Shown: positions 5,212 to 12,299 of the stretch, piece by piece
Layout: each line of letters begins with the position of its first letter
Position numbering within the stretch: the stretch's first letter is position 1
DNA from: Rickettsiales bacterium
Lineage (GTDB): Bacteria > Pseudomonadota > Alphaproteobacteria > Rs-D84
Assembly: GCA_031259365.1 (NCBI GenBank)
Contig: JAIRLP010000033.1
Location: 1-12,299 of the forward strand
DNA: 12,299 nucleotides
Reading direction: 5' to 3'
Translations under genes and position numbers: made by a program
The notes under the pieces: model-generated
What the model saw: only the letters and a program-made list of their open reading frames with translations
What the model was told of the DNA's origin: nothing
Databases searched by the model: none

Positions 5212-6912
5212 TTATCTTGAAACACGGTCCAGCTTTGCATAATGATTAGCTCGCAAATCACAGATCAGATTTGCAATATCTTCGCCGGATGTGCCAATAT
5301 TGATCAACAGATCATATCCCAATCTGAATGAAGATTCGATTGTTTCTGGGAACGCTTCTTTTACGCCTTCAGCACGCAGTAACTTGGATTCTTCCAGATT
5401 ACGCGCACGGGCAAATATCTTTACACGTGGGGACAGTGTTTTAACAGCCCTAACGGTACTTTTGGCCACCCAGGCATTATCCAATGCAACCACCACTGCA
5501 CGTGTTTTACGTGGTGCCAGTCCCATATCACGCAACACAGTTGCATTACTGGTATCACCATAATAAACATTAAAACCATTTTCACGTCCCATCATCACCG
5601 CATCAACATTTAAGTCAACCGCAGCATATGGAATATTTTCAGCTTCCAACATCTGGGCAATAATCTGTCCCACACGTCCAAACCCACAGATAAGAACTTC
5701 TGGTCTTTGATCTGGCAATAATTTTGAATTCAGCTTTTTGGCCTTGGCATTTGGGAACAGCTTTCCTGATTTTTGCAATTTATCAAAGACAGCCAGTAGT
5801 ATTGGGGTAACCATAATAGACAATACAATGATAGCAATCAGAATTTCGCTGTGCATATATGGAATAGCATCAATTCCACTGCTTTTCATCGTCTGCAATA
5901 TCAACAGTCCAAATTCGCCGCCCTGCGCCAAGATTAATGCAATCAAGAACGCATCGCGGGAACGAATATGGCGCACACGTGCAACGATATAAATAGCTGT
6001 AAATTTGATTGCAATCAATGCGATAACACCACCAACGACAATCATCCAATTCTTGGCCAGCATATTCAAATCTAATCCCATACCCAACGCAATAAAGAAG
6101 AATGCAATAAACAGTGTTGCGTATGGTGAAATTTCGGCCTTGATCTGGTGTCTGTAAATGGTTTCACTTAGCAACATACCAGCTAAGAAAGCACCCAATT
6201 CTGGCGGCAGCCCGATCAGTTGTAACACAACGGCCCAGACCACAATATTCAACATAATCGTCAGCAAGAAAAGTTCTTTGGATTTTGTTTTTGAAACGGC
6301 TTTCATTAACGGGTTCAAGATAAGACGACCAACAACGACAACGCCCAGAATCAAGCCAACAGACAAAACCAACACGTCGATAACACTGGCGCCCAGATTA
6401 AATGATTTACCTGCAAATACAGGCAACATTGCCAACAGCGGAATTGCCAATAAATCTTGAAATAAAAGAATAGAAAACGACTGGCGGCCTAAATTTGTTT
6501 GCAATTCATTTCGATCTGCCAAAATTTGTAAATCAGATGCGGTACTGGACATAGCCAGAATCAGCGCGACCATCACCGTCCCCATCAAAGACCATGATGT
6601 CAGTCCAAACAGTATTGGGAACAACATGACAGCAACCATTAAGACTTGCGCAGCGCCGAATCCAAAGATATTGTGCTTCATCTGCCACAGGCGCTTCATA
6701 TTAATTTCCAGCCCAATGGTAAACCACAGGAACATGATGCCGACTTCGCCCAAAAAATTCCAAATGTCAGTCAACTGAAACAAGCCCAAACCATATGGTC
6801 CTGAAATAACACCTGCCAACAAAAAGGCCAACAGTGTACCAATTCGTGCCAAACGCAATGCGAAAACCAAGACGAATGCGATCCCAAAAAATATAAGAAT
6901 TGATGTAGTCAT
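5212..6912 (-). CDS. Kef-type monovalent cation:proton antiporter (CPA2) with RCK/TrkA-N domain
   Basis: The start is MTTSIL because GGGAGGGA lies about 6 bases upstream; the frame is open 21 codons further but without an SD there. The 566-aa product has an N-terminal transporter core of about twelve membrane segments (about residues 5-370), with GIMFLWFTIGLEINMKRLW and the CPA2 signature region SSTASDLQILADRNELQ..G..SFSILLFQDLLAIPLL. A C-terminal TrkA-N/RCK nucleotide-binding domain starts near 405, with the Rossmann motif GFGRVGQ (410-416) and the acidic end of strand 2 in AAVDLN. It resembles KefB/KefC/YbaL proteins that exchange K+ or Na+ for H+ under redox or nucleotide control; the ion is not readable from sequence. 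It follows rsmA by 71 bases and ends the cluster; a long palindrome lies downstream. Confidence 0.9.
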   Translation of the reverse strand: MTTSILIFFGIAFVLVFALRLARIGTLLAFLLAGVISGPYGLGLFQLTDIWNFLGEVGIMFLWFTIGLEINMKRLWQMKHNIFGFGAAQVLMVAVMLFPILFGLTSWSLMGTVMVALILAMSSTASDLQILADRNELQTNLGRQSFSILLFQDLLAIPLLAMLPVFAGKSFNLGASVIDVLVLSVGLILGVVVVGRLILNPLMKAVSKTKSKELFLLTIMLNIVVWAVVLQLIGLPPELGAFLAGMLLSETIYRHQIKAEISPYATLFIAFFFIALGMGLDLNMLAKNWMIVVGGVIALIAIKFTAIYIVARVRHIRSRDAFLIALILAQGGEFGLLILQTMKSSGIDAIPYMHSEILIAIIVLSIMVTPILLAVFDKLQKSGKLFPNAKAKKLNSKLLPDQRPEVLICGFGRVGQIIAQMLEAENIPYAAVDLNVDAVMMGRENGFNVYYGDTSNATVLRDMGLAPRKTRAVVVALDNAWVAKSTVRAVKTLSPRVKIFARARNLEESKLLRAEGVKEAFPETIESSFRLGYDLLINIGTSGEDIANLICDLRANHYAKLDRVSR

Positions 6913-6983
6913 GAACTCCCTCCCCGGACTTTTTTCTACAGATTTAATTGTATCAGAATTATGATCTGAAAACAAATACGGCT

Positions 6984-7826
6984 TTAAAACAATACAGATG
7001 CCATTTCGGCAAATTTTGCAGGAGACAGTTCTTCGGCACGTTCAGTGCCCGTTAATCCGAATTGCGCCCAATCGACATTTTGCATAATGCCACGGATCAT
7101 CTTGCGGCGTTGACCAAATAATTTTGCAGTTAATTTTTCTATTTTATCTAACCCGCGTAAAGCCCTGATTTTATCAGCATTTGGAACAACTTGAACAACA
7201 GCAGACTGAACCTTGGGTGCCGGAAAAAATGCAGTGTTTGGAACATTGAATAATATTTTTGAATCCGCAACCAAAGACATTAACACTGCCAAACGACCAT
7301 ACTGCTTATCCCCTACCTTGGCGACGACACGCATCGCTACTTCGCGTTGGAACATCAATGTCATAGACGTAATATCAATCGGTGCATTTTTGTCCACAAC
7401 ATAATGTAACCATTGGATCAACAATTCCGTTCCAACATTATATGGCAGATTAGAACAAATCGCCGCGCGCATTCCACGCAGATCAGAACCAGGATTCGCA
7501 AAAACTTTTAATGCATCATCAAATATGATATCCAACCGCCCATCAGACGCGTCAGCAATCTTGGATAAAATCGGTTCAGTGGTGATATCTTTTTCAATTG
7601 CAATAACCTGTTTGGCGCCAGCTGTTAACAGGCTACGCGTTAAACCACCGGGCCCTGGTCCAACTTCGATCACTGTTGAATTTGCAATATCGGGTACACT
7701 GCGCGCAATCTTGCCAGTCAGGTTTAAATCAAACAAGAAATTCTGCCCAAATGCCTTTTTTGGTTCAACCCCGCACCCGCGCATCATTTCACTGATCGGC
7801 GGTAAAGATTCTAATTTATTCGCCAT
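6984..7826 (-). CDS. rsmA: 16S rRNA (adenine(1518)-N6/adenine(1519)-N6)-dimethyltransferase
   Basis: RsmA (KsgA) uses S-adenosylmethionine to dimethylate two adjacent adenines near the 3' end of 16S rRNA during small-subunit maturation. The 280-aa length is usual. Motifs in order: KKAFGQNFL (23-31), SAM-binding VIEVGPGPGGLTR (52-64), acidic loop AIEKD (76-80), catalytic NLPYNV (126-131), substrate-side FFPAPKVQSAVV, and FGQRRKMIR in the C-terminal helical domain. The ATG overlaps the lepB stop as TAATG and no clear SD precedes it, so translation is probably coupled to lepB. Confidence 0.97.
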   Translation of the reverse strand: MANKLESLPPISEMMRGCGVEPKKAFGQNFLFDLNLTGKIARSVPDIANSTVIEVGPGPGGLTRSLLTAGAKQVIAIEKDITTEPILSKIADASDGRLDIIFDDALKVFANPGSDLRGMRAAICSNLPYNVGTELLIQWLHYVVDKNAPIDITSMTLMFQREVAMRVVAKVGDKQYGRLAVLMSLVADSKILFNVPNTAFFPAPKVQSAVVQVVPNADKIRALRGLDKIEKLTAKLFGQRRKMIRGIMQNVDWAQFGLTGTERAEELSPAKFAEMASVLF

Positions 7827-8401
7827 TATTGCAGTACTTTTCTGACGTTATCTTGGTCTATATATCCGATCAAGGGGTGTCTGCTGTCCATAGAATTATC
7901 GCGATTATCACCCAATACAAAAACAAAACCAGCAGGCACCGCATATTCTACGTTTCCATAAAATGAACTGTGTGACTTCAGTATAGAATACGATTCCCCA
8001 TTTGGCAAAGTTTCACGATATTTTTTCAGTGGAATTTTATCTTCAATAATGTCTTGGACTGTATCCAGTCTGTACGACTTACCGGTTGTATGACTTTGGA
8101 ATTCATGTTCAACCAGCTGGCTATTAATATATAATTCAGGGCCCTGGAACTTAATTTTATCACCCGGCAATCCGATTAAGCGTTTGATAAATTTGATCCC
8201 GTCTTTTTCATATACGATTAAATCACCATTGTTTAAACTGGTTTTAAATTTATATGAAACAACCCTTTGTTCGGCCTGAAATGTTGGCATCATAGATTCT
8301 GATTTCATGCGATACATATCGAACATCATTCTGAACAGAACAATCATCAGAATAATTGCGACAACGATAACAATCAAAGAAATTTTCAACCATTTTTTCA
8401 T
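7826..8401 (-). CDS. lepB: Signal peptidase I
   Basis: LepB is the inner-membrane serine protease that removes signal peptides from exported proteins on the periplasmic side. The 191-aa product has one membrane anchor (about 6-24) followed by the catalytic domain. Box B is SESMMPT with catalytic Ser36; box D is FIKRLIGLPGDK with general-base Lys73; box E is GDNRDNSMDSRH (164-175). It is short, as in many bacteria with a single N-terminal TM. The residue before the nucleophile is Glu35, where Gly is usual (SGSM), which could affect the substrate pocket. The ATG overlaps the recR stop as ATGA, and GGGGGA lies about 11 bases upstream. It shares a window with lspA, so both signal peptidases are near each other. 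Confidence 0.95.
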   Translation of the reverse strand: MKKWLKISLIVIVVAIILMIVLFRMMFDMYRMKSESMMPTFQAEQRVVSYKFKTSLNNGDLIVYEKDGIKFIKRLIGLPGDKIKFQGPELYINSQLVEHEFQSHTTGKSYRLDTVQDIIEDKIPLKKYRETLPNGESYSILKSHSSFYGNVEYAVPAGFVFVLGDNRDNSMDSRHPLIGYIDQDNVRKVLQ

Positions 8402-8994
8402 AATGCTTTACGTCCCCCAAATGCCAATGACAAAGTGCCATCATCAATGTAATCCAGATCACCACCCAGCGGTACCCCTGATGCCAGTTCTGAAAACGCG
8501 ACATTTGCATCGCCAATAACAGACATCACATAATGCTGGGTTGTTTTTCCTTCGACGGTATTCGGCAGTGCGAAAATAACTTCGACAATACCTTCATTTT
8601 TAATACGCGATGGCAATCCGTGGATATTTAAATCATCTGGCGTGACACCTGCCATCCCTGAAATCTGACCGCCCAAAATATGATATCGGCCGGTAAAGAC
8701 ACCTGACTTTTCCAGTGTCCAAACATCACCCAAATCACGTACGATACATAATTGACCTGTGGCGCGCGCGTCATCACGACAGAATTCACAAGAATCTGAT
8801 TCCACGTCAGTCAAGGCGCCACAGATCGGACAAGGATAAATGGTTGTTGCAGCATCCGCCAACGCATTCGCCAAAGATTCCGCGCGGCCTGTTTTATCTT
8901 GTAACAAGGCCAACACAATACGCTGCGCCGCGCGACCACCCACGCGTGGTAATTTCGCAAATTGTTTAATAAGTTTTTCGATTTTTGGGTCCAC
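8398..8994 (-). CDS. recR: Recombination mediator RecR
   Basis: RecR works with RecO (and RecF) to load RecA on SSB-coated single-stranded DNA in gap repair. The 198-aa length is normal. Domains in order: helix-hairpin-helix (about 10-28, LPRVGGRAAQRI), a four-cysteine zinc finger at Cys55, 58, 69 and 72, a Toprim domain (about 80-175, LCIVRD, GRYHILGGQISGM), and the C-terminal LGGDLDYIDDGTLSLAFGGR. The start is GTG, 16 bases after the carboxypeptidase stop, with only a weak AAAGAA upstream. The end overlaps lepB by four bases. dnaX and the YbaB gene, common recR neighbours, are absent here. Confidence 0.97.
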   Translation of the reverse strand: MDPKIEKLIKQFAKLPRVGGRAAQRIVLALLQDKTGRAESLANALADAATTIYPCPICGALTDVESDSCEFCRDDARATGQLCIVRDLGDVWTLEKSGVFTGRYHILGGQISGMAGVTPDDLNIHGLPSRIKNEGIVEVIFALPNTVEGKTTQHYVMSVIGDANVAFSELASGVPLGGDLDYIDDGTLSLAFGGRKAL

Positions 8995-9010
8995 AATAAA
9001 TTCTTTTTAA

Positions 9011-10141
9011 TTAATGAAACACATAACTATCGATGCCATTGTTTGACGCTTCTGATTTAATACGCTGCGCGGCACTTTCTGGCAAACCATTTGCGCGCAC
9101 GCGATACATTCCTGTTCCAGTTGGTTCAATGCTGGCGCGAACACCCAGTGTATTCATGACTTTGTTTACCTGTGTCTGAGCAGCTGACGGAGATGAAAAC
9201 GCACCGAACTGAACGCCTGCGTTACCCGCAGCATTCGCAACATTGACAACTGGCTTATTTGCAACAGGTTGCGTTTTTTGAACCGACGCCTGATATGTTT
9301 CTTGTCTGTCGCTGGTTTTAATCGCAACAGGTGCAGCGCCAGTTTTTGCTATTAAAAAACCTTTGTCTAACATCTTGGTTGAAACAGCCGCACGAATATC
9401 TTTATTTTCTGCCCCCAAAACAACTGACATCAATCGTTTATCACCCCGCGCCGCAGTTGCAACCAATGAATATTTGGATTTATTTGTGTATCCCGTTTTC
9501 ATCCCATCACAACCAGGATAAGTTCCCAGCAAACGATTACCATTAGTATAAGTTTTACCATTATAAGTCCAAGTCTTGATTCCAAAATATTTCCAATGCT
9601 GCGGGAAATGTTTATATACCGCCATAGATAACAATGCAATATCCCTGGCACAGGATAATTGGTCATCATTTGGCAATCCGGATGAATTTTCAAAGTTCGT
9701 TTTTGACAATCCAATTTCGGTTGCAACCTGGGTCATCAGGGACGCAAAATTACCTTCTTTGCCCCCCTTTAGGTTTTCTGCCAGAACGCGCGCGACGTCG
9801 TTTGCACTGTGTACGGCTAATGCCTTGATTGCGTCTTCTACTTTGATCTTGCTGCCGGCCTTAAGCCCCAATTTAACAGGTGACGCATTCGCCGCACTTT
9901 CCGACACAATCAAATAATCATCCAAGTGCAAGCGACCATGTTCCAGCGCATCAAATGTTAAATACAACGTCATAATTTTGGTAAGACTTGCCGGATAATT
10001 TAAATCATTTGCATTTTCTTGGTACAAGATTTGGCCCGTGTCCATATCCGCTACCAGTGCAGCTTTATAACCTGCAGCCATAACCACATTTGGTATAAAC
10101 AAGACAGACAGCAAACAAAGTAAAGTAGGTTTAATTCTCAT
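9011..10141 (-). CDS. D-alanyl-D-alanine carboxypeptidase (peptidase S11) with C-terminal SPOR domain
   Basis: This is a low-molecular-weight penicillin-binding protein that removes the terminal D-Ala from peptidoglycan pentapeptides in the periplasm. The signal peptide is residues 1-22 (cut near VMA-A). The three catalytic motifs are present: SLTK with nucleophile Ser52 and Lys55, SAN (112-114) and KTG (215-217). The usual PBP5-type C-terminal domain is missing. Instead a Gln/Val/Asn-rich linker (about 275-307) leads to a SPOR domain (about 308-376, VQFGAF..YRVRANG), which binds denuded septal glycan and so suggests a role at division sites. No SD precedes the ATG; a promoter inside the upstream pyk terminator predicts a start at or next to the A of ATG, hence a leaderless message. 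It heads the cluster with recR, lepB and rsmA. Confidence 0.93.
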   Translation of the reverse strand: MRIKPTLLCLLSVLFIPNVVMAAGYKAALVADMDTGQILYQENANDLNYPASLTKIMTLYLTFDALEHGRLHLDDYLIVSESAANASPVKLGLKAGSKIKVEDAIKALAVHSANDVARVLAENLKGGKEGNFASLMTQVATEIGLSKTNFENSSGLPNDDQLSCARDIALLSMAVYKHFPQHWKYFGIKTWTYNGKTYTNGNRLLGTYPGCDGMKTGYTNKSKYSLVATAARGDKRLMSVVLGAENKDIRAAVSTKMLDKGFLIAKTGAAPVAIKTSDRQETYQASVQKTQPVANKPVVNVANAAGNAGVQFGAFSSPSAAQTQVNKVMNTLGVRASIEPTGTGMYRVRANGLPESAAQRIKSEASNNGIDSYVFH

Positions 10142-10148
10142 GGGTAAA

Positions 10149-10178
10149 ATGATACAAAAAAACCGCCCTTGGGGTCAA
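10149..10178 (-). promoter_or_regulatory. Promoter of the carboxypeptidase cluster, embedded in the pyk terminator
   Basis: On the - strand, TTGACC (10173-10178) and TATCAT (10149-10154) are 18 bases apart. The -35 lies in the loop and 3' arm of the pyk terminator hairpin. Seven bases after the -10 comes the ATG at 10141, so transcription would begin at or beside the first codon. That fits the absence of an SD. Confidence 0.5.
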
Positions 10179-10184
10179 GGGCGG
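10156..10184 (-). terminator. Rho-independent terminator of pyk
   Basis: Read on the - strand, CCGCCCTT (10184-10177) and AAGGGCGG (10170-10163) form a perfect 8-bp GC-rich stem with loop GACCCC, followed by seven Ts (10162-10156). It lies 35 bases past the pyk stop. Confidence 0.9.
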
Positions 10185-10218
10185 ATATTACAGAATAACC
10201 TGTAAATTCGGCTGGGAA

Positions 10219-11586
10219 TTAAGCTACTGTATTCAGAACGATTTTATCGCCATCAACCTTTACTACATTACCTTCGACACCAAATCTTTTTGCAACTTCG
10301 ACTGCATCTTTTGTTTCAAACAATGCGCTGTCACATGTTGAAATCACACCGCGAGACAAGCACATCTGATTTGCAACAACGCAATCTTTACATACTGCGA
10401 TGATTGGCATATTTGGACGACGGCATGCAACTTTGGTTGCTGTCTTGCCATCATGCGTAAACACGATAATGGCGGACGCTTCGTTCAATTCAGCCACAGT
10501 CAATACGGACAATGACCAGTCATTTTCTGGCACATCTTCCACGTCAGACCAGTCTTGATCGTTTTCGATAGAATCCATATCAGCATGCGATAAGATTTTC
10601 ACCATCGTTTCAACAACCTTTGCAGGGTTTGCAGAAATAGTTGTTTCTTCTGATGTCATTGTAGAATCCACATGCAAGTATGCAGCTGTTGAGATATCAG
10701 AAATTTCTGAACGTGTTGGGAAATCGCTGTCAACCATGGAACCCAACATCTGGGTTGCCATAATAACTGGACGGTTCTTTTCACGACACAAGCGGATGAT
10801 TTTACGGGAAATCGCTGGAACCTGTTCAAAAGGAACTTCTACTGCCAAGTCACCGCGGGCAATCATAATCGCATCAGCAGCATCAATGATCTCTTCGATA
10901 CGTTCCACTGCGTTTGGACGTTCGATCTTAGCAACGATTTTTATCGGATGTTTTGTACGTGCCTGGATAAATTCACGCGTTTCGATAACGTCAGCAGCTT
11001 TTTGTACGAAAGAAATAGCCACGAAATCCGGATCTTTGGTCAAGACATATTCCAAGTCTTCGCGATCTTTTGGTGTCAAAACAGAAGTTGCAACTTCTGT
11101 ATCTGGCAAGTTAAAGCCACGACGTGACCAGATCTGGTTTCCACGAACAATTGTTGTTTCGATGCTGTCTGCATTAACTTTATCAACAACCAATTCGATT
11201 TTACCATCGTTCAACAAAACACGGTCGCCTGATTTCAAGGACTTGATAACATCCATATCTGGCAACTGTACACGTTGTGAATTTCCTGGTGTTGGATCGC
11301 TGTCCAAAACGAATTTCTTACCGGTTTCGATTGGATATTTATCTTCTGTTTCAAAGTTACCGATACGGTGTTTTGGCCCCTGCAAGTCAGCCAAAACAGC
11401 AATTGGATTGCCTGTGCTGGCCGAATATTCACGGATGATATCAATCTTTTTACCCTGTGCTTCGCCTGTATCGTGACTAAAGTTCAAACGGCAAACGTTA
11501 ACGCCTGCTTCGAACATCTTCAGCAACATTTCTTTTGATTCACTGGCTGGACCGATTGATGATGTAATTTTTGTAAATCGTTTCAT
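10219..11586 (-). CDS. pyk: Pyruvate kinase
   Basis: It converts phosphoenolpyruvate and ADP to pyruvate and ATP, the last step of glycolysis, in the cytosol. I start at MKRFTKITSSIGPAS (455 aa), the normal family N-terminus, with GGAAT 7 bases upstream; the frame is open 32 codons further but that part is not family-like. Motifs: CRLNFSH (32-38), LADLQGPKHRIG (65-76), the B domain about 80-160, IVAKIERP with catalytic Lys220, and MIARGDLAVEVP (241-252). The next block is divergent: MATQMLGSM has Gly where Glu is usual, and the SDVANAV..GAD.VMLSGETA region reads SDISTAAYLHVDSTMTSEETT (to residue 315). The enzyme may have changed kinetics. The C-terminal domain is present. Its own terminator follows. 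Confidence 0.94.
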   Translation of the reverse strand: MKRFTKITSSIGPASESKEMLLKMFEAGVNVCRLNFSHDTGEAQGKKIDIIREYSASTGNPIAVLADLQGPKHRIGNFETEDKYPIETGKKFVLDSDPTPGNSQRVQLPDMDVIKSLKSGDRVLLNDGKIELVVDKVNADSIETTIVRGNQIWSRRGFNLPDTEVATSVLTPKDREDLEYVLTKDPDFVAISFVQKAADVIETREFIQARTKHPIKIVAKIERPNAVERIEEIIDAADAIMIARGDLAVEVPFEQVPAISRKIIRLCREKNRPVIMATQMLGSMVDSDFPTRSEISDISTAAYLHVDSTMTSEETTISANPAKVVETMVKILSHADMDSIENDQDWSDVEDVPENDWSLSVLTVAELNEASAIIVFTHDGKTATKVACRRPNMPIIAVCKDCVVANQMCLSRGVISTCDSALFETKDAVEVAKRFGVEGNVVKVDGDKIVLNTVA

Positions 11587-11717
11587 TTTACTATTCCATT
11601 TTAAGTTTAACACTGTTTCCGCCCAGGAATCTAATGAACCTAAATAAATAAGCAGGTTATTTACGGAAAAAAAACATAACAATCGTACTTATAGATTTAG
11701 ATTCATTTTAGTTTTTC

Positions 11718-11746
11718 TTGATTTTGACGAAAACTCGCGTTAATAT
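11718..11746 (+). promoter_or_regulatory. Promoter of gapR
   Basis: TTGATT (11718-11723) and TAATAT (11741-11746) are 17 bases apart, predicting a start near 11753 and a ~30-base leader with SD AAGGGGAAA before the ATG at 11783. A second -35-like TTGACG (11724-11729) is too close to this -10. Confidence 0.55.
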
Positions 11747-11782
11747 ACCACATAAATTACTGAAAACACAAGGGGAAAGCTT

Positions 11783-12031
11783 ATGAAGAACGCAAATCAG
11801 GGCGCATTGGACAATCAGCAGCTGATGACAATCATCGAACGATTGGAAAAATTGAACGAAGACACAGCAAATATCGCGGCTGATATCAAAGAAATCTTTT
11901 CCGAAGCGAAAAGTGCTGGCTTTGATCCAAAATACATTCGTCAGATGATTCGTCTGCGCAAAATGGATCCAGATGAAATCGATGAACAGGATGAATTGGT
12001 CAAAATGTACCGTGGTGCTTTGGGAATATAA
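11783..12031 (+). CDS. gapR: GapR family nucleoid-associated protein (DUF2312)
   Basis: GapR is a small alphaproteobacterial chromatin protein that binds overtwisted, AT-rich DNA ahead of replication and transcription and stimulates topoisomerases. The 82-aa product aligns along its length with what I know of the family: an N-terminal coiled coil (NQQLMTIIERLEKLNEDTANIAADIKEIF), the turn SEAKSAGFDPKYIRQMIRLRK carrying basic DNA-binding residues, and the C-terminal helix EIDEQDELVKMYRGALG. It has a strong SD (AAGGGGAAA) and its own promoter, diverging from pyk. Its TAA stop overlaps the next ATG as TAATG, so the downstream RNHCP gene is probably co-translated. Confidence 0.93.
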   Translation: MKNANQGALDNQQLMTIIERLEKLNEDTANIAADIKEIFSEAKSAGFDPKYIRQMIRLRKMDPDEIDEQDELVKMYRGALGI

Positions 12032-12299
12032 TGCGTAAATTCACCCGTACTATTGAAGATTTCGACTGCGCCCATTGTGGCGCAGTTGTAACTGGCACCG
12101 GTTATACCAACCACTGTCCTAAATGCCTGTGGTCACGGGACGTGGATATCAATCCAGGCGATCGGGCCAGTACCTGCGGCGGTATGATGAAGCCGGTTTC
12201 CGTTACCCCTGAAAAGGATCGCTTTGTCATTACCCACAAATGTGAAAAATGTGGCAAAGAAAAACGTCAACGCACCAGTCCAGATGATGATATGGATAC
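12031..12299 (+). CDS. RNHCP domain zinc-ribbon protein (3' end outside window)
   Basis: The ATG overlaps the gapR stop by one base. The 89 complete codons in the window match the RNHCP family: CAHC (Cys13, Cys16), TNHCPKCLWS (Cys29, Cys32; the family name motif is RNHCP), PGDRASTCGGMMKP (Cys49) and HKCEKCGKEKRQRTSPDDD (Cys71, Cys74). Most of the cysteines fall in Cys-x2-Cys pairs, indicating bound zinc. The biochemical role is unknown; a nucleic-acid or translation-related function is only a guess from the zinc-ribbon type. Coupling with gapR suggests expression together. Confidence 0.88.
   Translation, partial: MRKFTRTIEDFDCAHCGAVVTGTGYTNHCPKCLWSRDVDINPGDRASTCGGMMKPVSVTPEKDRFVITHKCEKCGKEKRQRTSPDDDMD

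Noticed and set aside
10736..11476. Long + strand open frame of 246 codons antisense to pyk
   Set aside because: It lies wholly inside pyk in the opposite direction, has Ser/Thr/Ile-rich composition typical of antisense frames, and shows no recognisable domain.
11587..11717. Promoter for pyk
   Set aside because: Only weak boxes were found (TTGTTA with TAACCT at 17 bases on the - strand), not enough to call.

Overview
The window looks like a chromosomal segment of an uncultured, probably gut-associated alphaproteobacterium with moderate GC. The best lineage marker is a GapR (DUF2312) protein, a family typical of Alphaproteobacteria. A short conserved hypothetical protein (555-902) also resembles, from memory, alphaproteobacterial proteins. 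Small Cys-rich secreted proteins of the kind seen near the left end are, again from memory, common in gut alphaproteobacterial genomes. TGA is used as a stop (lspA, recR), so the genetic code is standard. No transposase, integrase, CRISPR array, rRNA or tRNA was recognised.

Left part, 1-1376 (+ strand): the C-terminus of a Cys-rich protein with its terminator; a possible small structured RNA (about 261-400) with its own promoter and terminator; then two small genes with strong Shine-Dalgarno (SD) sites. The second small gene appears to carry a frameshift near its end, because its expected C-terminus lies in another frame just before a clear terminator. A secreted Cys-rich protein (1368-2306, - strand) converges on it.

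Central and right part, 2603-11586 (all - strand): housekeeping genes for the cell envelope and core metabolism. In order of transcription these are pyruvate kinase; a tight cluster of SPOR-tailed D-Ala-D-Ala carboxypeptidase, recR, signal peptidase I and rsmA, followed by a Kef-type antiporter; then lspA and yidC. The clustered genes are coupled by ATGA and TAATG overlaps. LepB, LspA and YidC together serve protein export and membrane insertion, the carboxypeptidase trims peptidoglycan, and RsmA matures 16S rRNA. Promoters with 17-18 nt spacers can be read for the carboxypeptidase gene, lspA, yidC and gapR. The carboxypeptidase promoter is embedded in the pyk terminator and appears to give a leaderless mRNA.

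Right end (+ strand): gapR, transcribed divergently from pyk, overlaps by one base an RNHCP zinc-ribbon protein that runs off the window.

The most unusual content is non-coding. Three consecutive junctions (antiporter/lspA, lspA/yidC, yidC/secreted protein) each hold a large, sequence-unrelated inverted-repeat structure: a 27-bp perfect stem inside a ~150-bp imperfect palindrome; a Y-shaped structure closed by a 25-bp perfect stem whose right arm is lspA coding sequence; and a ~150-nt multibranched fold around a 20-bp perfect palindrome. They could be palindromic mobile elements or structured RNAs; the sequence alone does not settle which.
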